A stretch of DNA of 64,000 nucleotides from Levilactobacillus spicheri DSM 15429 (GCF_001435095.1 NZ_AZFC01000036.1:62001-126000); one strand, 5' to 3'; positions 27,405 to 37,218 are shown, numbered from the stretch's first letter. A program made the numbers and translations. The notes: a model not told the origin generated them from the sequence alone.

Positions 27405-28010
27405 TCAAACTGTTGGATAACGTTGAATCCAAGCGTTATACGTCATAATCGACTTCGGGTAGACCGGCTTATCCTTGGCCACCAGGTACTGAAGCGTGTG
27501 CTTCGCCTGAAAGGCCACGCCCAAGCCCAGTTCCTGTTCCGTTAACTTTCGGGCCTGTTCCACACCGGGAAAATCCCGGGCCGGCTCGATGTAATCGGCC
27601 ATGTACACGATCTGTTCCAACTTCGTCATGTAGACCGCCCCGGTCGTGTGGTGCCGCACGGCGTTCAAGATGTCCTCATCGGTAATCTTGAGCTCGCGCT
27701 TCACGAATTCGGCCCCGACGACCCCGTGCCAAATCGCGTTGCCGTAATTTAACAGGTCGGGATCCATGTCGTACGCCCGAATGGCCGCCTCAAAGTCTTC
27801 AGCGGGCCGTTGCTTGGCGTAATCGTGGACCAATCCCGCCACGCTGGCCTGTTCAACGTCCACGTCGTTGGCCCGTGCCAGCGCCATGGCCGTGTGCTCG
27901 ACCCGTTGTACGTGGGCGAAGCGCTTAGGCTTCAGCTGTTGACTGATCTGCGCCAACAGCTCATCGCGCGTGCCGGGGAACCAGTGTTGGGTATAGTTGA
28001 TCTCAGTCAC
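27405..28010 (-). CDS. yqeK: HD-domain nucleotidase YqeK (Ap4A hydrolase type)
   Basis: 201 aa. HD motifs: RFAHVQRVEHTA, LVHDYAK with the HD pair, HGVVGAEF and VRHHTTG. YqeK proteins hydrolyse diadenosine tetraphosphate symmetrically. GTG start overlaps the nadD end by 8 bases. The place between nadD and rsfS is conserved in Firmicutes. Confidence 0.92.
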   Translation of the reverse strand: MTEINYTQHWFPGTRDELLAQISQQLKPKRFAHVQRVEHTAMALARANDVDVEQASVAGLVHDYAKQRPAEDFEAAIRAYDMDPDLLNYGNAIWHGVVGAEFVKRELKITDEDILNAVRHHTTGAVYMTKLEQIVYMADYIEPARDFPGVEQARKLTEQELGLGVAFQAKHTLQYLVAKDKPVYPKSIMTYNAWIQRYPTV

Positions 28011-28635
28011 GATATAACAGATGCTCCTTTATATATAAATCGACCATTGTCGGCACCAGGTAGCGCACGGATTGCCCGCGGCGAACCTGTTCCCGGACCA
28101 GCGTGGAACTGATCCCGATCTGGGGCACGTCGACCCAGAGGACCGGATACGGCGACTCGTGGCTGTAGCCCTGCCGACAAACGCCGACGAACTGCACCAA
28201 CTTGATGAGGTCGTTGATCCGGTACCATTTCGGCAAATACGCCACCATGTCGCCACCAATGATGAAGTAATATTGATTCTCGGGGTGCTGTTGGGTCAAC
28301 TGCAGCATCGTATCGTAGCTGTAGCTGCGGCCACCCCGCGTCACCTCGGTTAATTCCAACGCAAACCGCGGGTTATCCGCAATCGCTGCCTTGACCATCG
28401 CCACACGGTCCTTCGCCGGGATCGTCAACTTGCGATCCACGTGCGGCGGCTCCGCGTCCGGCATGAACAAGACTTGATCCAAGCCCAACTGGGTTGCAAC
28501 CTGATCCGCAATCACCAAGTGTCCCAGGTGGGGCGGATTAAAAGTTCCCCCAAGAATGCCGACTCGGCGTTTCTTGGCCGTGGCCGCCATCTCCGTAGCG
28601 ACCTTCGTACTCGTGCGTTCTAAGATCTTTACCAC
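28003..28635 (-). CDS. nadD: Nicotinate-nucleotide adenylyltransferase
   Basis: 210 aa. GILGGTFNPPHLGHLVIA carries the adenylyl-transfer HxGH motif, and the C-terminal ISSTLVREQVRRGQSVRYLVP carries the ISSTxxR motif. It adenylates nicotinate mononucleotide in NAD synthesis. A basic extension of about 20 residues precedes the core; the GTG at 28635 has GGAGG upstream. Downstream of yhbY, upstream of yqeK. Confidence 0.95.
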   Translation of the reverse strand: MVKILERTSTKVATEMAATAKKRRVGILGGTFNPPHLGHLVIADQVATQLGLDQVLFMPDAEPPHVDRKLTIPAKDRVAMVKAAIADNPRFALELTEVTRGGRSYSYDTMLQLTQQHPENQYYFIIGGDMVAYLPKWYRINDLIKLVQFVGVCRQGYSHESPYPVLWVDVPQIGISSTLVREQVRRGQSVRYLVPTMVDLYIKEHLLYRD

Positions 28636-28650
28636 GACTGCTGAACCTCC

Positions 28651-28959
28651 CTACATGTCTTCAACCACCGTTGAGAATCGTTGATTTTCGGTGTCCGTGG
28701 CCGGCCGATAGAGGACCAAGACCCGTCCAATCGTTTGTACGACCTGAATGTCGGTGTTGTCTTCGATAAAGTCCTTGGTTTCAGCGACCGTCGCCTCAGC
28801 GCTTTGCTGCAGGTTGATCTTGATCAGCTCCCGCTTTTCCAAAGCACCGGTCAGCTGGTCCAACCAAGTGTGCGTTAACCCGTTCTTCCCCACGGAGAAG
28901 ATAGGCCGCATGTTGTGGGCTTGTGCCCGTAAGTAACGTTTTTGTTTGCCTCGTAACAA
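28651..28959 (-). CDS. yhbY: CRM-domain RNA-binding protein YhbY
   Basis: 102 aa. LRGKQKRYLRAQAHNMRPIFSVGKNGLT and the conserved GRVLVLYRP mark the CRM domain that binds pre-50S rRNA during assembly. The start is TTG at 28959, 6 bases behind TTGGAGGA; the longer upstream frame has no such site. Follows yqeH by about 20 bases. Confidence 0.92.
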   Translation of the reverse strand: MLRGKQKRYLRAQAHNMRPIFSVGKNGLTHTWLDQLTGALEKRELIKINLQQSAEATVAETKDFIEDNTDIQVVQTIGRVLVLYRPATDTENQRFSTVVEDM

Positions 28960-28979
28960 ATTATTTTCCTCCAAAGTCG

Positions 28980-30122
28980 TTAAATCATTGCGCGTCGTAA
29001 CAGGACACCCACACCATCGGGCGCCCACCCGGTCACGTTGACACCGGCGGGCACCGTGATCCAGCCCAGGCCTTCGAAGACCAGGTCGCTCTTGGCCGTG
29101 GTCTTGAACTCGTGAGCCACCAGTGGTGGGAAGTCCGCAGCATTCTCAGCCTGGGGCGGCGTCAGCAGCTGTCCCAGTTGCCGTTGCCGGAAGTCCTCGG
29201 CGTTCTCTAGCTTGGTCCGGTGAATGTACAGGTTGTTCTCGAAGTAGGCGGTGAAGCCGGTCTTCGGGCCCTTCACGTAGTCGAACCGGGCCACGCCCCC
29301 CAAGAAGAGGGTCTGTTGGTCGTTCAACTGGTAGACCTTCGGCTTGATCTGCTTTTGCGGCGTCACAATCTTGAGGTCCTTCCCCGTCAGGTAGTGGGCC
29401 ATCTGTTGGTTTTGAATGATCCCGGGCGTGTCGACCAGGACGTGGTCGTCATCTAACGGCAGTTCGATCTTGTCCAACGTGGTTCCTGGGAACCGCGACG
29501 TCGTGATCAAGTCCCGCACCCCGGTGTTTTGCCGGATAATTTGGTTAATTAACGTGGACTTGCCCACGTTGGTCACCCCGACCACGTACACGTCCCGGTC
29601 ACCCCGGTACTTGTCGATCAGCGTCAATAGTCCATCGACCGACTGGTTGGTCTTGGCACTCAGTAGCGTCACGTCGATGGGCCGCAAACCGGCCTCGTTG
29701 GCGCGTTGCCGCAGCCAATCTTGAAGCTTGCTACGCTTCAACGAGCGGGGCAGCAGGTCTTCCTTGTTTCCCACCAGCAGAATCGGGTTATCCCCGACGA
29801 ACCGGTGCAGACCGGGAATCACACTTCCGTTAAAGTCAAAGATATCCACGACGTAGACGATCAGCGCGTTGGCGTCTTGAATCTGGGTCAACAGGTTCAA
29901 GAAGTCGTCGTCGGTCAGACCGACGGGGACGATTTCATTATAGTGCCGCAAACGGAAACACCGTTGGCAATACACTTCGTTGGTTTCAATCCCCTTGTTC
30001 AGGGCCGACTGCGGGGTGTACCCCGGCGCCGTTTTATCCGTCGTTTGAATCATCGCGCCACAACCAATGCAGCGTAACGGTTCCCCATCAACTAAGACGG
30101 GTTCAGTGTGTTTTTCGTTCAT
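28980..30122 (-). CDS. yqeH: Ribosome biogenesis GTPase YqeH
   Basis: 380 aa. An N-terminal zinc finger (CIGCG ... YCQRC) precedes a circularly permuted GTPase: G4 NKEDL, G5-like LSAK, then G1 GVTNVGKSTLIN, G2 and G3 DTPG. A C-terminal RNA-binding TRAP-like region follows. It is needed for 30S assembly in B. subtilis. Its start overlaps the end of yqeG by 20 bases. Confidence 0.95.
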   Translation of the reverse strand: MNEKHTEPVLVDGEPLRCIGCGAMIQTTDKTAPGYTPQSALNKGIETNEVYCQRCFRLRHYNEIVPVGLTDDDFLNLLTQIQDANALIVYVVDIFDFNGSVIPGLHRFVGDNPILLVGNKEDLLPRSLKRSKLQDWLRQRANEAGLRPIDVTLLSAKTNQSVDGLLTLIDKYRGDRDVYVVGVTNVGKSTLINQIIRQNTGVRDLITTSRFPGTTLDKIELPLDDDHVLVDTPGIIQNQQMAHYLTGKDLKIVTPQKQIKPKVYQLNDQQTLFLGGVARFDYVKGPKTGFTAYFENNLYIHRTKLENAEDFRQRQLGQLLTPPQAENAADFPPLVAHEFKTTAKSDLVFEGLGWITVPAGVNVTGWAPDGVGVLLRRAMI

Positions 30123-30645
30123 TTAAATCCTCCTGCCAAGTTAAGTTCGGGTAAACGTGCCGCAAGCGCCACATCACCACTTTCTCCAACAACCGGTTGC
30201 CCTTCGTGATCCAGGCATCCGATTTAATGATGGGCTTGACCAAGACGCTGCGAATCCCACTGTTGTGGGCCGCCCATACGTCGGTCAGCAACTGATCCCC
30301 CACCATGACCACCTCGTCGGCGCGAAAATGCCACCGGCGCAGGGCCCGTTTGAGCCCCCACGATAGCGGCTTGAGCGCTCGGTGAATGTAGGGCAAATGG
30401 AACGGCGCGACCGCTCGGTCAACCCGCTGACGACTGTTGTTGGAAACCACGATGACCTGGATTCCTGCGAGCTCTAAAAGATTGAGCCAGTGACGCAATT
30501 CGGGCGTTCCGTCCGGATTGTTCCAGGCAATCAAGGTATTGTCCAGGTCGGTCAAGACCGCCCGGATTCCCTGCGACTTTAAGTCGGCGGGGGTTAAATC
30601 ATAAATGTTCGTAACCATCCACGTGGGTTTAAATCCAGCAACCAT
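30103..30645 (-). CDS. yqeG: YqeG family HAD-IIIA phosphatase
   Basis: 180 aa. HAD motif I DLDNTLIAWNN is followed by VVSNNS (motif II), the Lys region and VGDQLLTDVWAA (motif IV). YqeG proteins resemble plant/cyanobacterial PGP phosphatases; the substrate in bacilli is unproven. First gene of the yqe operon, preceded by a good promoter. Confidence 0.92.
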   Translation of the reverse strand: MVAGFKPTWMVTNIYDLTPADLKSQGIRAVLTDLDNTLIAWNNPDGTPELRHWLNLLELAGIQVIVVSNNSRQRVDRAVAPFHLPYIHRALKPLSWGLKRALRRWHFRADEVVMVGDQLLTDVWAAHNSGIRSVLVKPIIKSDAWITKGNRLLEKVVMWRLRHVYPNLTWQEDLNERKTH

Positions 30646-30697
30646 GCGGGTGACTCCTCCCTTCGTCCAGATGCCGTAACGGCATATCTAGCACTAC

Positions 30698-30726
30698 ATT
30701 ATACGCAATATTCCATCTTTTTGCCA
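30698..30726 (-). promoter_or_regulatory. Promoter of the yqeG operon
   Basis: Minus-strand TATAAT (30698-30703) with TGGCAA 17 bases upstream (30721-30726). It lies about 53 bases before yqeG. The remaining 313-base gap to rplT holds the rplT terminator and otherwise no recognisable feature. Confidence 0.6.
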
Positions 30727-30911
30727 CCCATGCCATCGCGGTGTTCGGGCTCACTGACGGTCATGCCCACCGCATACCGGCGTAATGGCTAAAAAGTTTG
30801 GGCCAAAAGTCTCAGTACGCATCCTGCTAGTTGAAATCAGCCGAAACTGGCGCTGGCCTCCGCTCAACACCGTCCGGCAGCTAACCGCCCTTTGCCCCAC
30901 TCCCGATGGAT

Positions 30912-30945
30912 AAAAAAAGACTCCGCTGAAAGTCAGCGAAGTCCT
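30912..30945 (-). terminator. Terminator of infC-rpmI-rplT
   Basis: Minus-strand GACTTCGCTGA / TCAGCGGAGTC hairpin followed by seven T, 14 bases after rplT. Confidence 0.9.
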
Positions 30946-30959
30946 GTTCATCGACTGAA

Positions 30960-31319
30960 TTAAGCAGCCAATGCTTGCTTAGCTTGGTCAGCTAATGCCG
31001 TGAAGGCAGCAGCATCGTTTACAGCTAAGTCGGCTAACATCTTACGGTTAACGTCGATGTTGGCTAACTTCAAACCGTGCATCAACTTGCTGTAGCTCAG
31101 ACCGTTCATCCGGGCTGCGGCGTTGATCCGGGCAATCCAAAGCTTGCGGAAGTTCCGCTTCGTTGCCTTACGGTCACGGAAGGCGTATTGACGGCCCTTC
31201 ATGACTTGGTCCTTAGCAACCTTGAACAAACGGTGCTTAGAACCCCGGTAACCCTTAGCTAACTTTAAAACTTTCTTACGACGTGCGCGTGTAACAGTAC
31301 CGCCTTTTACTCGTGGCAT
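30960..31319 (-). CDS. rplT: 50S ribosomal protein L20
   Basis: 119 aa, beginning [25 protein letters not shown]20 is an early 50S assembly protein and in Firmicutes the autogenous repressor of this operon, acting on the leader upstream of infC. Third gene of infC-rpmI-rplT, followed by the terminator. Confidence 0.98.
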   Translation of the reverse strand: MPRVKGGTVTRARRKKVLKLAKGYRGSKHRLFKVAKDQVMKGRQYAFRDRKATKRNFRKLWIARINAAARMNGLSYSKLMHGLKLANIDVNRKMLADLAVNDAAAFTALADQAKQALAA

Positions 31320-31393
31320 AATCTTTTCCTCCTAAATCAATTCAAACATTATGGCGACGATCTTCTCGTCAACCCGAAATTTTAACGACCGAA

Positions 31394-31588
31394 TTACTTT
31401 TGTAATAAACTCCGGTAAGTCTTGATAGTCGTTTCGTTCATCATCCGGGTCCCACGAAGGTTCCGGCGTTGCTTCTTGGTCTTACCGTGGAAACGGTGAG
31501 ACGTGTAAGCATTGGCACTCTTGATACCGCCCTTAGCAGTTACTTTGAAACGCTTAGCTGCGGCGCGGTTAGTCTTCATCTTTGGCAT
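31394..31588 (-). CDS. rpmI: 50S ribosomal protein L35
   Basis: 64 aa, starting MPKMKTNRAAAKRFKVTAKG. Large-subunit protein. ATG at 31588 with AGGAGG upstream; the longer frame into the infC spacer lacks a site. Lies between infC and rplT. Confidence 0.97.
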   Translation of the reverse strand: MPKMKTNRAAAKRFKVTAKGGIKSANAYTSHRFHGKTKKQRRNLRGTRMMNETTIKTYRSLLQK

Positions 31589-31639
31589 AGTACGAAAAAT
31601 CCTCCTTAAGTTGACCGCCGAAGCGGCCACAATCAATCC

Positions 31640-32155
31640 TTACTTTTTCTCAATGGGTGAGAGCATCAAGAACATGCTCCGACCATCCATCTTTGGCCGT
31701 TGTTCAACCGTTGCGACGTCAGAAGTCTCTTCCGCCATCCGGTTCAACACCTCGCGACCAATGTCTTTATGGGTAATGGCCCGACCCTTAAACCGAATCG
31801 ATACTCGTACCTTTTCACCCTTGGTCAAGAACTTCTTAGCGTTCTTCAACTTAAAGTTAAAGTCGTTGGTATCAATGGTTGGGCTCAGACGCACTTCCTT
31901 AACACTGACCACTTTTTGCTTTTTCCGCGCTTCGCGTTGCTTCTTCTGCAACTCGAACCGGTACTTCCCGTAGTCCATAACTTTGGCTACTGGTGGCTTC
32001 GCTTTCGGTGCAACCAAAACTAAATCGAGGTTGGCGTCTTCGGCGATCTGCAATGCGTCCCGCTTGGACTTGATTCCTAATTGGTCACCGTTATCGGCAA
32101 TCAAACGGACTTCGCGTGCGCGAATCCCCTCGTTGACAATCGTGTCGTTTGCTAT
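31640..32155 (-). CDS. infC: Translation initiation factor IF-3 (non-AUG start)
   Basis: 171 aa. The N domain begins [26 protein letters not shown] and the C domain contains [12 protein letters not shown]-3 proofreads initiation and keeps subunits apart. No ATG/GTG/TTG precedes INEG-type residues; the frame continues up to ATA (32153-32155), 9 bases after GGAGG, which aligns with the AUU start of Bacillus infC ([10 protein letters not shown] against MSKDFIINEQ). ATT two codons upstream (MTIAND) is the alternative but is only 3 bases from GGAGG. Rare starts let IF-3 regulate its own synthesis. An ATG at 32104 would remove the conserved N-terminus. Confidence 0.95.
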   Translation of the reverse strand: MANDTIVNEGIRAREVRLIADNGDQLGIKSKRDALQIAEDANLDLVLVAPKAKPPVAKVMDYGKYRFELQKKQREARKKQKVVSVKEVRLSPTIDTNDFNFKLKNAKKFLTKGEKVRVSIRFKGRAITHKDIGREVLNRMAEETSDVATVEQRPKMDGRSMFLMLSPIEKK

Positions 32156-32196
32156 GGTAATCCACCTCCAAAATAATCTTGAGAATCACATGAGAC

Positions 32197-32342
32197 AAAA
32201 AATGCGGGAACCTTTGATGAAAATCAAACGGCTCCCGCAAGAAATTCCATCATGGAAGACGGAATTAACGTGCATATCCAGCCCGGTAACGAACGTCACA
32301 AGGCGAGAAGCGGTAGCCTCTGCTTAATTTCTCAACTCATCT
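32197..32342 (-). promoter_or_regulatory. L20-type ribosomal leader of infC-rpmI-rplT
   Basis: About 145 bases of transcribed leader ending in a terminator-like hairpin GCGGGAGCCGTTTGAT / ATCAAAGGTTCCCGC with a T run (32197-32238), followed by the infC ribosome binding site. This matches the attenuation architecture of the Firmicute L20 leader. Upstream helices are possible but not resolved by eye. Confidence 0.75.
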
Positions 32343-32371
32343 ATCATATCAGGGCCGACAGAAGATGTCAA
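32343..32371 (-). promoter_or_regulatory. Promoter of infC-rpmI-rplT
   Basis: Minus-strand TTGACA (32366-32371), a 17-base spacer and TATGAT (32343-32348); near-perfect vegetative promoter at the upstream edge of the leader. Confidence 0.85.
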
Positions 32372-32466
32372 CCGCTGATTTTTAAAGGGGCCATTTAATC
32401 GCCGGCGGTCGTCAGCCACGGGCGGCAACTGGTTACCCGCCGCGCATTGAGGACGATCTTCCGGGC

Positions 32467-32508
32467 AAGAAACAGCCAGCCGGCGGACACCGACTGGCTG
32501 TTTTCCTT
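32467..32508 (-). terminator. thrS terminator
   Basis: Stem AAACAGCCAG-CGG / CCG-CTGGCTGTTT in the thrS-infC gap. T content on the 3' side is modest (TTTCTT). Confidence 0.7.
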
Positions 32509-32575
32509 GAGACACGGTCGTCATCCGCGCCGCGTCCTGCCAACCAGCAGTGCGAGCGCGTGATTCGTCACCACG

Positions 32576-34564
32576 TTAGTCTTGGTCTAACTTCTTTTCG
32601 ACCTTGCTTTCCTCACCGGAGGCATCGCCCTCACGACTGTAGGATGCAATGTCGGCTAAGATTTCCTTCATGAAGGCGTCGCTGCTCATCGAGGTTGCGT
32701 CGTCTTCCCCGTACTTCCGCACGGACACACTGTGGTTGGCGACTTCTTGTTCCCCAACGACCAACGTGTATGGAATCTTGTGCGTCTGGGCGTCCCGGAT
32801 CAGGTAGCCCATCTTTTCGCCACGCTTGTCGACGTTGACCCGAATGTCCGCTGCCTTCATTTCGGCAGCCAGCTTGTCGGCGTAAGCCCCGTGCTTTTCT
32901 TCGGAAACGGGGATAATCGTGACTTGCTTAGGTGCCAACCAGGTTGGGAAGGCTCCCTTGTAGATTTCAGTCAGGTAAGCGGTGAAGCGTTCCATCGTGG
33001 AAACCAACCCACGGTGAATCATGACTGGACGGTGTTCCTCACCATCGGCCCCAACGTAGTGCAGGTCGAAGCGTTCAGGCAACATGAAGTCCAATTGGAT
33101 GGTCGACAACGTTTCTTCGTTCCCCAGGGCCGTCTTGGTTTGGACGTCCAGCTTAGGACCGTAGAAGGCAGCTTCCCCTTCGGCTTCAACGTAGTCCAAG
33201 CCGAGGTCATCCATGGCACCCTTCAACATGGTTTGCGCCTTGTTCCACATCTCATCGTCATCGAAGTACTTTTCGGTGTTCTTCGGATCACGGTAGCTTA
33301 ACCGGAACGTGTAATCGTTGATATCGAAGTCGGCGTAAACTTGAACCATCAGCTTCAAGATGCGCTTGAATTCGTCTTGAATTTGGTCAGGTGCAACGAA
33401 CGTGTGACCATCGTTCAAGGTCATTTCACGAACCCGTTGTAACCCGCTCAGGGCACCGGACTTTTCGTAACGGTGCATCATCCCTAATTCGGCGATCCGC
33501 AATGGCAGTTCCCGGTAAGAACGGATGTGGTGGTTGTAGATCTGAATGTGGCTTGGGCAGTTCATTGGCCGCAATTCCAACATTTCGCCATCACCCATGT
33601 CCATTGGTGGGAACATGTCTTCACGGTAGTGGGCCCAGTGACCGGATTGCTTGTACAGGTCCAGGTTGGCCAGAACTGGCGTGTAAACGTGTTGGTACCC
33701 GTTCGCAACTTCCTTGTCAATGATGTACCGTTCGATGGTCCGCCGAATCGTGGCCCCATTTGGCATCCAGTAAGGTAACCCGGCCCCGACCTTCGGATCA
33801 ACGAAGAACAGGTCCAATTGGTTCCCGATGACCCGGTGATCGCGTTCCCGTGCTTCTTGACGCTTCTCCAGGTCCGCCTTCAAGTCGGCTTCCTTGTAGA
33901 AGGCCGTCCCGTAGATCCGTTGGAGCATTGGGTTCGAGGACTTGCCTTGCCAGTAAGCACCGGCAACGGACAACAGCTTGAATTGCTTAACGTCCTTGGT
34001 CGTTGGCAACTGGGCGCCATCGCTCAAGACTTGGTAATCGCCAATCTGTAAGAATGGGACGCTGTCGCCATCGAGTGCGTTGATCAATTCCGTACTGAAT
34101 TGGTCGCCCTTAACGGCGGCTAAGGCGTCGGCCTTGCTCAGGGAAATCCGTTGAATGTCCAGCTTGTCCTTGGCTAACTTTTCGATCACAACGGCCAAAG
34201 CATCCAATTCATCGACGCTGACTTGTTGGTCGTCCTTGTCGGTATCCACGTAGAAGCCGTCCTTGTCGGCACTGACTTCGCCCAGACGAATCGCTGGGAA
34301 TTCCTTCTTCAACGCAATCCGCAATAAGGCTGCCGTGGTGTTCCGCAGAACCGTTAACCCGTCCTCGTCACTCTTAGTCACGATTTCGATGTCCCCGTCA
34401 CCCTTCAGTGGGGTCAGGTAGTCGACCAGTTCACCGTTATACTTCGCCGCAACGGCTTTCTTGGCTAAACTGATTGAAATGGACTGTGCAACGTCTGCTG
34501 GCGTCGTCCCTTCGGCGAAGGCTTGTACCTTGCCGTCAGGGAACTTAACTGAAATTTCTGCCAT
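32576..34564 (-). CDS. thrS: Threonyl-tRNA synthetase
   Basis: 662 aa. TGS domain (about 1-62), editing/SAD domain (about 65-225), class II core with motif 2 [13 protein letters not shown] nearby and motif 3 [15 protein letters not shown], then HGTP anticodon-binding domain ([17 protein letters not shown]). It charges tRNA-Thr and edits Ser-tRNA-Thr. ATG at 34564 opens [12 protein letters not shown], the usual start; a longer frame runs into the T-box leader. C-terminus has an acidic tail of about 20 residues. Confidence 0.97.
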   Translation of the reverse strand: MAEISVKFPDGKVQAFAEGTTPADVAQSISISLAKKAVAAKYNGELVDYLTPLKGDGDIEIVTKSDEDGLTVLRNTTAALLRIALKKEFPAIRLGEVSADKDGFYVDTDKDDQQVSVDELDALAVVIEKLAKDKLDIQRISLSKADALAAVKGDQFSTELINALDGDSVPFLQIGDYQVLSDGAQLPTTKDVKQFKLLSVAGAYWQGKSSNPMLQRIYGTAFYKEADLKADLEKRQEARERDHRVIGNQLDLFFVDPKVGAGLPYWMPNGATIRRTIERYIIDKEVANGYQHVYTPVLANLDLYKQSGHWAHYREDMFPPMDMGDGEMLELRPMNCPSHIQIYNHHIRSYRELPLRIAELGMMHRYEKSGALSGLQRVREMTLNDGHTFVAPDQIQDEFKRILKLMVQVYADFDINDYTFRLSYRDPKNTEKYFDDDEMWNKAQTMLKGAMDDLGLDYVEAEGEAAFYGPKLDVQTKTALGNEETLSTIQLDFMLPERFDLHYVGADGEEHRPVMIHRGLVSTMERFTAYLTEIYKGAFPTWLAPKQVTIIPVSEEKHGAYADKLAAEMKAADIRVNVDKRGEKMGYLIRDAQTHKIPYTLVVGEQEVANHSVSVRKYGEDDATSMSSDAFMKEILADIASYSREGDASGEESKVEKKLDQD

Positions 34565-34601
34565 GGTATCTATCTCCCTTATTTGTTTTAGGCGGTGACG
34601 C

Positions 34602-34850
34602 AAAAAATCCCCAGCATCCAATAAGGACACTGGGGACGTCAATTTTAACGTGGTTCCACCCGATATTCATCACGAGTCTACGCCCGTGATCTCTAATCGT
34701 TGATAACGGAACGGTCCGGCCGAAAATTAACCTTTCGACGGCTGCGAAAGCGGTAATGCCGGTGAGCGTTTAAGCGAGCTTCCAATCTAGGCTCCCTCTT
34801 CCTGGAAACGTCTGCACCACCATCGTGTCTTTCGTCATGGCTTTTATAAT
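34602..34850 (-). promoter_or_regulatory. T-box leader of thrS (tRNA-Thr sensing)
   Basis: T-box sequence CGGGTGGAACCACG at 34649-34662 (minus), a variant of the usual GGTGGNACCGCG. The terminator CCCCAG...CTGGGG with six T is at 34602-34637. An ACC in CATTACCGC about 90 bases further upstream is a candidate Thr specifier. Confidence 0.88.
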
Positions 34851-34908
34851 GGCTTCATGGACTATTAAACACTGGTGATGGTCACTTGTCAAGCACTCGC
34901 GTTCATTT

Positions 34909-35835
34909 TTATTGTGGTCGGCGGTTCACACCAATCATGGTGATCTCGCGTGCTAAGAAGCGAATCCGCTGCATCAAGCGCTGCGCCTTTAAGGGCTCGT
35001 CATCCCCCCGCGACGACACGCGCAGGTGTTCGTTCTCTAACTGGGCCATCGAGAAGTTCGAGCTGAAGAAGGTCGGTAGTTCCTCTTGCATCCGGTACTC
35101 CAGGATGACGCCGAGAATATCGTCGCGGACCCAGGCCGACATCGCGTCGGCCCCAATGTCGTCGATCATCAGGACCGGCGCCTTCTTAATGGCCTCCAGT
35201 TTGTCGCCGACTCCGTTCTGGGCAATGGCGTTCTTCATTTCGACCGCCAGACTCGGAAAGTGAACCAGCGTGCTGGAGAAGCCGTCGTTGGCCAATTGAT
35301 TGGCGATGGCCGCCAACAGGTAGGTCTTCCCCACCCCAAAGCTGCCGGCCAGGTACAGGGCCTGGTGCCGCCGATGGGGACTGGCCTCGTAGGTCTCGAT
35401 AAAGTCGTAGGCCGCCATCAGGGCTTCCATCCGGGATTCGTCGTGGTCAAAATCATCCAGTTGGGCGTTGCGAATATCCTTGGGCATGGCAATCGACCGT
35501 ACGCGCTGCCGGAGCTGCTGCTGGGCCTGCTTCTCCTGGGTCGCCTGCGTCGGCACGTACGCCACGTCGATCAGGTGATTGGAGACGATCAGCTGCGGTT
35601 CGTACCCCGCCGCAAAGGTCTCGCCCCCCTGGGCCACCTTCGCCCGTTCGGTGACGTACTCGTAGAGCTTGGCCGCCGAGCGGTCTAGCACGTCCGGGGC
35701 CAGCTCACTCTGGTGCTCGTGATAAAACGCCTGCACCTGAGGGTCCGCGTAAACCTTTTCCATCAGTTGGCGGTAGTTCGCGGTCAAATGGCGTTGGCTC
35801 ATTAACTGTTGCATGGCTTTACTGACATCTTCCAT
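34909..35835 (-). CDS. dnaI: Primosomal protein DnaI (helicase loader)
   Basis: 308 aa. The N-terminal helicase-interaction domain (1-130) precedes an AAA+ ATPase with Walker A AGSFGVGKTYLL, Walker B VLMIDDIGAD and sensor-1 region FFSSNFSMAQLE. It loads the replicative helicase with DnaB and DnaD. It starts immediately after dnaB, with the start at 35835 abutting the dnaB stop codon. Confidence 0.95.
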   Translation of the reverse strand: MEDVSKAMQQLMSQRHLTANYRQLMEKVYADPQVQAFYHEHQSELAPDVLDRSAAKLYEYVTERAKVAQGGETFAAGYEPQLIVSNHLIDVAYVPTQATQEKQAQQQLRQRVRSIAMPKDIRNAQLDDFDHDESRMEALMAAYDFIETYEASPHRRHQALYLAGSFGVGKTYLLAAIANQLANDGFSSTLVHFPSLAVEMKNAIAQNGVGDKLEAIKKAPVLMIDDIGADAMSAWVRDDILGVILEYRMQEELPTFFSSNFSMAQLENEHLRVSSRGDDEPLKAQRLMQRIRFLAREITMIGVNRRPQ

Positions 35836-37215
35836 TTAAGACTCCTCCTTTCCTGGGTGTCGTTGCTTAAAGCGCGCGATTCGCGCGTTGATAGCTTGCT
35901 TTTGCTTGGATGATAACTTTTGATCGACCGGTTGTTGGGCCTGAGGCGTCTTCTTCGCCCAGTCTGGTAAGGTCTCCTTGACCGTGGGCGCATTGCGCCG
36001 GTTCTGCCGCGACCGCGGGCGACTCGCCGCCTGCTGCCGCTCCCGAATCTTGGCAATGGCCTGTTCCGGCGTGGCCACCTTGGCCTTGCTCCAGTCGTTG
36101 GCAATCGTGTCCAGCAGGGCCTTATTGAGCGTCGGCCGGTCTTCATCGACCAGCACGTGGTACACCATCAGATTCAAGACGCTGGTCGGAAACAGGTGCC
36201 GTCCCACCAGATCACGAATGACCCGCTGTTCGCCGTCCGTCACGAAGCCCCCGGTCTTTTGCTTGATGGCCTGTAAGAAATTCGCGGGAACCGTCTCGCT
36301 GGCCAGCTTGATCAGGGCTTGCTGGGCACTGTCCGTTCCCGCGGTCGACGTGCTCGCAGCCGGGGTAACCGGCGCCGTCGAACTGGCCGCACTGACCGGT
36401 CGTCCCCGGTGCTCCTGGCCGAACCGTTGGGCAATCAAGCGTTTGAACTGCTCGGGGTCGAATTGGTTGGTGGCCAGGTTCGTGGCCTCCCCGATATAGT
36501 GGGCGAGCGTCAGCTCATCCAGCCCGTAAGTCGTGTGCTCCGTGAGCAACAACTCGCGGTGCGGCTGGACCGATTTCAGCTCGACAAAGGACCGCCGCAG
36601 GATCTCGCCTAGCAGGTGAAAGTCGAAGTCGCTGGTCGGCGCCAGCTCGGGCCCCGACGCCTCCGTGGAAAGGGTCTGCCGACTGGTCGTGACCGCCGTG
36701 GGCAGGTGACTCAACTCATCGCCGTCTACGTGGAACACGTCTAAGAAGTTCTTGGTGATGTTCTCCTCGTCCGCCGCCGACGTGACCTGCGTGGCCGTGG
36801 TCGTGACCAGGTCCTGATAGGTCTCTTCTCCCAGGACATCCAGGAGTTGCACGCTGAGCAGGTCGTCACGAAAGAACCGCGCGGGGACCAATGGCGCGTG
36901 CAGGGTATAGCAAAAGGTCGTTAAATCGTTTTCCTGCTTGACCGTGGTGGTCAGCAGGCCGGTCGCCTCTAAGCGCAACCGGGCTGCATACAGGTGTGCT
37001 AGATCCACCCCCAACGCCGCTAGCAAGCGGCCGTGCCGGTGCAGGCGACTGCGCTGAGGGAGCCAAAAGAGACCGCTAAAGAGCCCTGCGGCCAGCGGTC
37101 CGATAATTGGTTGATAGAGTTGGGTCAGCGTTTGCCAGCTTTGATCGGTCAAGCGGTCGGCCAGCCGAACGACGAACCCCGTCTTGGGGCTCAATTGGTG
37201 CCATGAGTCCTCCAT
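35836..37215 (-). CDS. dnaB: Replication initiation/membrane attachment protein DnaB
   Basis: 459 aa. Gram-positive DnaB, not the helicase. The N-terminal DDBH1 domain (RLADRLTDQSWQTLTQLYQPIIGPLAAGLF) is followed by a second DnaB/DnaD-like domain near 320-390 (GGFVTDGEQRVIRDL, VLVDEDRPTLNKALLDTIANDWSK) and a basic tail. It helps load helicase at the origin and at restart. Sits between nrdR and dnaI as in Bacillus. Confidence 0.93.
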   Translation of the reverse strand: MEDSWHQLSPKTGFVVRLADRLTDQSWQTLTQLYQPIIGPLAAGLFSGLFWLPQRSRLHRHGRLLAALGVDLAHLYAARLRLEATGLLTTTVKQENDLTTFCYTLHAPLVPARFFRDDLLSVQLLDVLGEETYQDLVTTTATQVTSAADEENITKNFLDVFHVDGDELSHLPTAVTTSRQTLSTEASGPELAPTSDFDFHLLGEILRRSFVELKSVQPHRELLLTEHTTYGLDELTLAHYIGEATNLATNQFDPEQFKRLIAQRFGQEHRGRPVSAASSTAPVTPAASTSTAGTDSAQQALIKLASETVPANFLQAIKQKTGGFVTDGEQRVIRDLVGRHLFPTSVLNLMVYHVLVDEDRPTLNKALLDTIANDWSKAKVATPEQAIAKIRERQQAASRPRSRQNRRNAPTVKETLPDWAKKTPQAQQPVDQKLSSKQKQAINARIARFKQRHPGKEES

Positions 37216-37218
37216 CCC

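Noticed and set aside
26288-32161. A novel multi-gene system in the dense run of small genes
   Set aside because: The order yqeG-yqeH-yhbY-nadD-yqeK-rsfS-yqeM and infC-rpmI-rplT is a known conserved Firmicute arrangement.
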